Origin: Planctomycetes bacterium syqfu
GTDB taxonomy: Bacteria > Planctomycetota > Phycisphaerae > Phycisphaerales > Phycisphaeraceae
DNA length: 64,000 bases
NCBI GenBank assembly: GCA_020974905.1
Contig: CP087563.1
Coordinates: 1,488,001 to 1,552,000, forward strand
Reading direction: 5' to 3'
Within the stretch, counting starts at the first letter, position 1. Each line of letters opens with the position of its first letter. The translations under genes and the position numbers were made by a program. The notes below the pieces were generated by a model that was given only the letters and a program-made list of their open reading frames with translations, was not told the origin of the DNA and ran no database searches. Shown piece after piece: positions 61,493 through 64,000 of this stretch.

Positions 61493-62110
61493 TTATTTCT
61501 TCTCCATCATGATCGTCGCGTCATGACCTTTGTCGAAGTAGTCCTGTCGATAGACCACAGCCCATGTTTTGCCAAACGCCCAATCGAGTAATTTCTGAGT
61601 CGGCAAGCGACGGGCAATGGCATCCTGCGGCGGTGCGTCCGGATCACAGGTGTCTGGCAGAAAGTTGAACACCAGGTAACGCTCGGTCGCATCCCAACAC
61701 TGTTTGAGTGTGGTCAACGCTTCCTCATCCGTCATGGTGTTGAGCGTGCCCGAAAGAAAGATCACCTGAGGCTGGTCAAGTCCCAGCAAAGACGGGTCTG
61801 CCAGAAAATCACCACAGACAAATCGGCTGCGTGGCAAGTGTCGCTTTTGAGCATAGTCGATGGCTTCGGACATGCCGTCAATGCCGATGTATTGGCCGTA
61901 ATCCAGATCACGTGAGAGCAGGTATGCTGCCAAATCACCGCGACTGCAACCGGCATCCAGAATCCGTTTGCCCGGCAGGTAGAGCATCTGCGTGAGGACT
62001 TCAAAACGCAGTCGCTGACTTTCAGGACTTGCCCAGAGTGTTGCCCCGAAACATGGACCATGACAGTCGATCCAGTCTTTGTATGGTGTCAGATATTGGG
62101 GTTTGGACAT
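61493..62110 (-). CDS. Class I SAM-dependent methyltransferase
   Basis: The product has 205 residues. Rossmann-type motif I KRILDAGCSRGDLAAYLLS, motif II YIGIDGMSEAIDYAQKR, motif III RFVCGDFLADPS, then VIFLSGTLNTMTDEEAL. Cytoplasmic; the substrate cannot be inferred. It is monocistronic between the FmdB-like gene and ligA. The 62111-62308 gap upstream contains TGAGACT-CA-AGTCTCA (62242-62257), a small inverted repeat. Confidence 0.85.
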   Translation of the reverse strand: MSKPQYLTPYKDWIDCHGPCFGATLWASPESQRLRFEVLTQMLYLPGKRILDAGCSRGDLAAYLLSRDLDYGQYIGIDGMSEAIDYAQKRHLPRSRFVCGDFLADPSLLGLDQPQVIFLSGTLNTMTDEEALTTLKQCWDATERYLVFNFLPDTCDPDAPPQDAIARRLPTQKLLDWAFGKTWAVVYRQDYFDKGHDATIMMEKK

Positions 62111-62241
62111 GTGACGAATCTCAAAAATACGTTCGCGTGAAAGCCGTGCAAGCAGCTATTGTAACGCATCGCATGCGTAGCGTCATGAGTTGTTATAAAC
62201 CCTCAACGGTTCGGGTTTATTCCAAGGGACACATGGCCCGC

Positions 62242-62257
62242 TGAGACTCAAGTCTCA
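62242..62257. other. Small inverted repeat downstream of ligA
   Basis: TGAGACT-CA-AGTCTCA, perfect 7-base arms, 50-65 bases after the ligA stop. No T-run follows on either strand, so it is a weak terminator candidate at best. Confidence 0.3.
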
Positions 62258-62308
62258 TGACTTGGGTTCCAACCTCCTGGTCAAAGGCAAGATTGAATGT
62301 TAATTTGT

Positions 62309-64000
<1,692 letters not shown>

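Overview
The window reads as chromosome of a planctomycete, most likely a Phycisphaerae-type lineage. This is a judgement from gene content, not a database search. The pointers are two pseudopilin-like proteins with the prepilin [14 protein letters not shown] start, one carrying an H-x9-DG tail; LacI regulators beside secreted glycoside hydrolases; a CFI-box-type Tat protein; a lysine-rich DksA-like protein; and many large secreted or HEAT/TPR proteins. Base composition is balanced with a mild GC excess, except for visibly AT-rich accessory stretches at about 36.0-38.7 kb, 46.0-46.7 kb, 47.8-49.5 kb and 55.9-56.4 kb. I see no CRISPR array, complete IS element or rRNA.

Layout. 0-5 kb: PcrA/UvrD helicase (cut by the window edge), trpF, a zinc-ribbon membrane protein and a rhodanese-like lipoprotein without the catalytic Cys. 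5-10.4 kb: a surface-glycan block (GT9 heptosyltransferase-like, O-antigen ligase-like, radical SAM/SPASM, GT4). 10.4-19.8 kb: hslU (convergent), a 1228-residue secreted papain-fold protein with beta-rich repeats, an MMPL/RND exporter and comM. 19.8-30.5 kb, mostly minus strand: corA, mscS, a Tat-exported CFI-box protein, thrC, a class I amidotransferase-like hydrolase (+), lspA, the DksA-like protein, leuD and a HEAT-repeat protein. 30.8-36 kb: a TPR protein and a minus-strand LacI / pseudopilin / GH10 xylanase cassette. 36-39.4 kb: an accessory block of three AT-rich genes, one with a HEPN-like C-terminus, followed by a PD-(D/E)xK-like protein. 39.6-46 kb: two CNNM/CorC genes, a Gfo/Idh/MocA oxidoreductase, an RNHCP protein and an SLC13/RCK permease. 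46-49.7 kb: two tRNA-Ala genes, each with accessory debris at its 3' side (a broken AbiU2-like gene; an integrase fragment and three small unknown genes), with a second MscS between them. 49.7-57.9 kb: CdsZ-like zinc ribbon, RNase HI, heparinase II/III-like, LPG-synthase-TM-like, cupin, TPR membrane protein, a BamE-like small protein inside an inverted-repeat unit, and NAD-type isocitrate dehydrogenase. 58-61 kb: a second LacI / pseudopilin / GH5 cassette. 61-64 kb: a Cys-less FmdB-like protein, a methyltransferase and ligA (cut by the window edge).

How the genes work together. Two themes stand out. First, glycan biology at the cell surface: synthesis at 5-10 kb and breakdown by GH10, GH5 and the heparinase-like protein, with two copies of the same three-part cassette (LacI regulator, pseudopilin, secreted hydrolase). 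Second, insertion of accessory DNA next to tRNA-Ala genes and in the 36-39 kb gap. The strongest candidate for an undescribed system is the three-gene block at 36245-38474, where each protein seems to carry a similar winged-helix-like segment and one adds a HEPN-like R-x5-H motif.

Intergenic DNA holds several hairpin or inverted-repeat units (24955-25119, 43198-43431, 55880-56615, and 10-bp-arm hairpins at 39439 and 54212). Function calls rest on motifs read by eye; no alignment or search was run.
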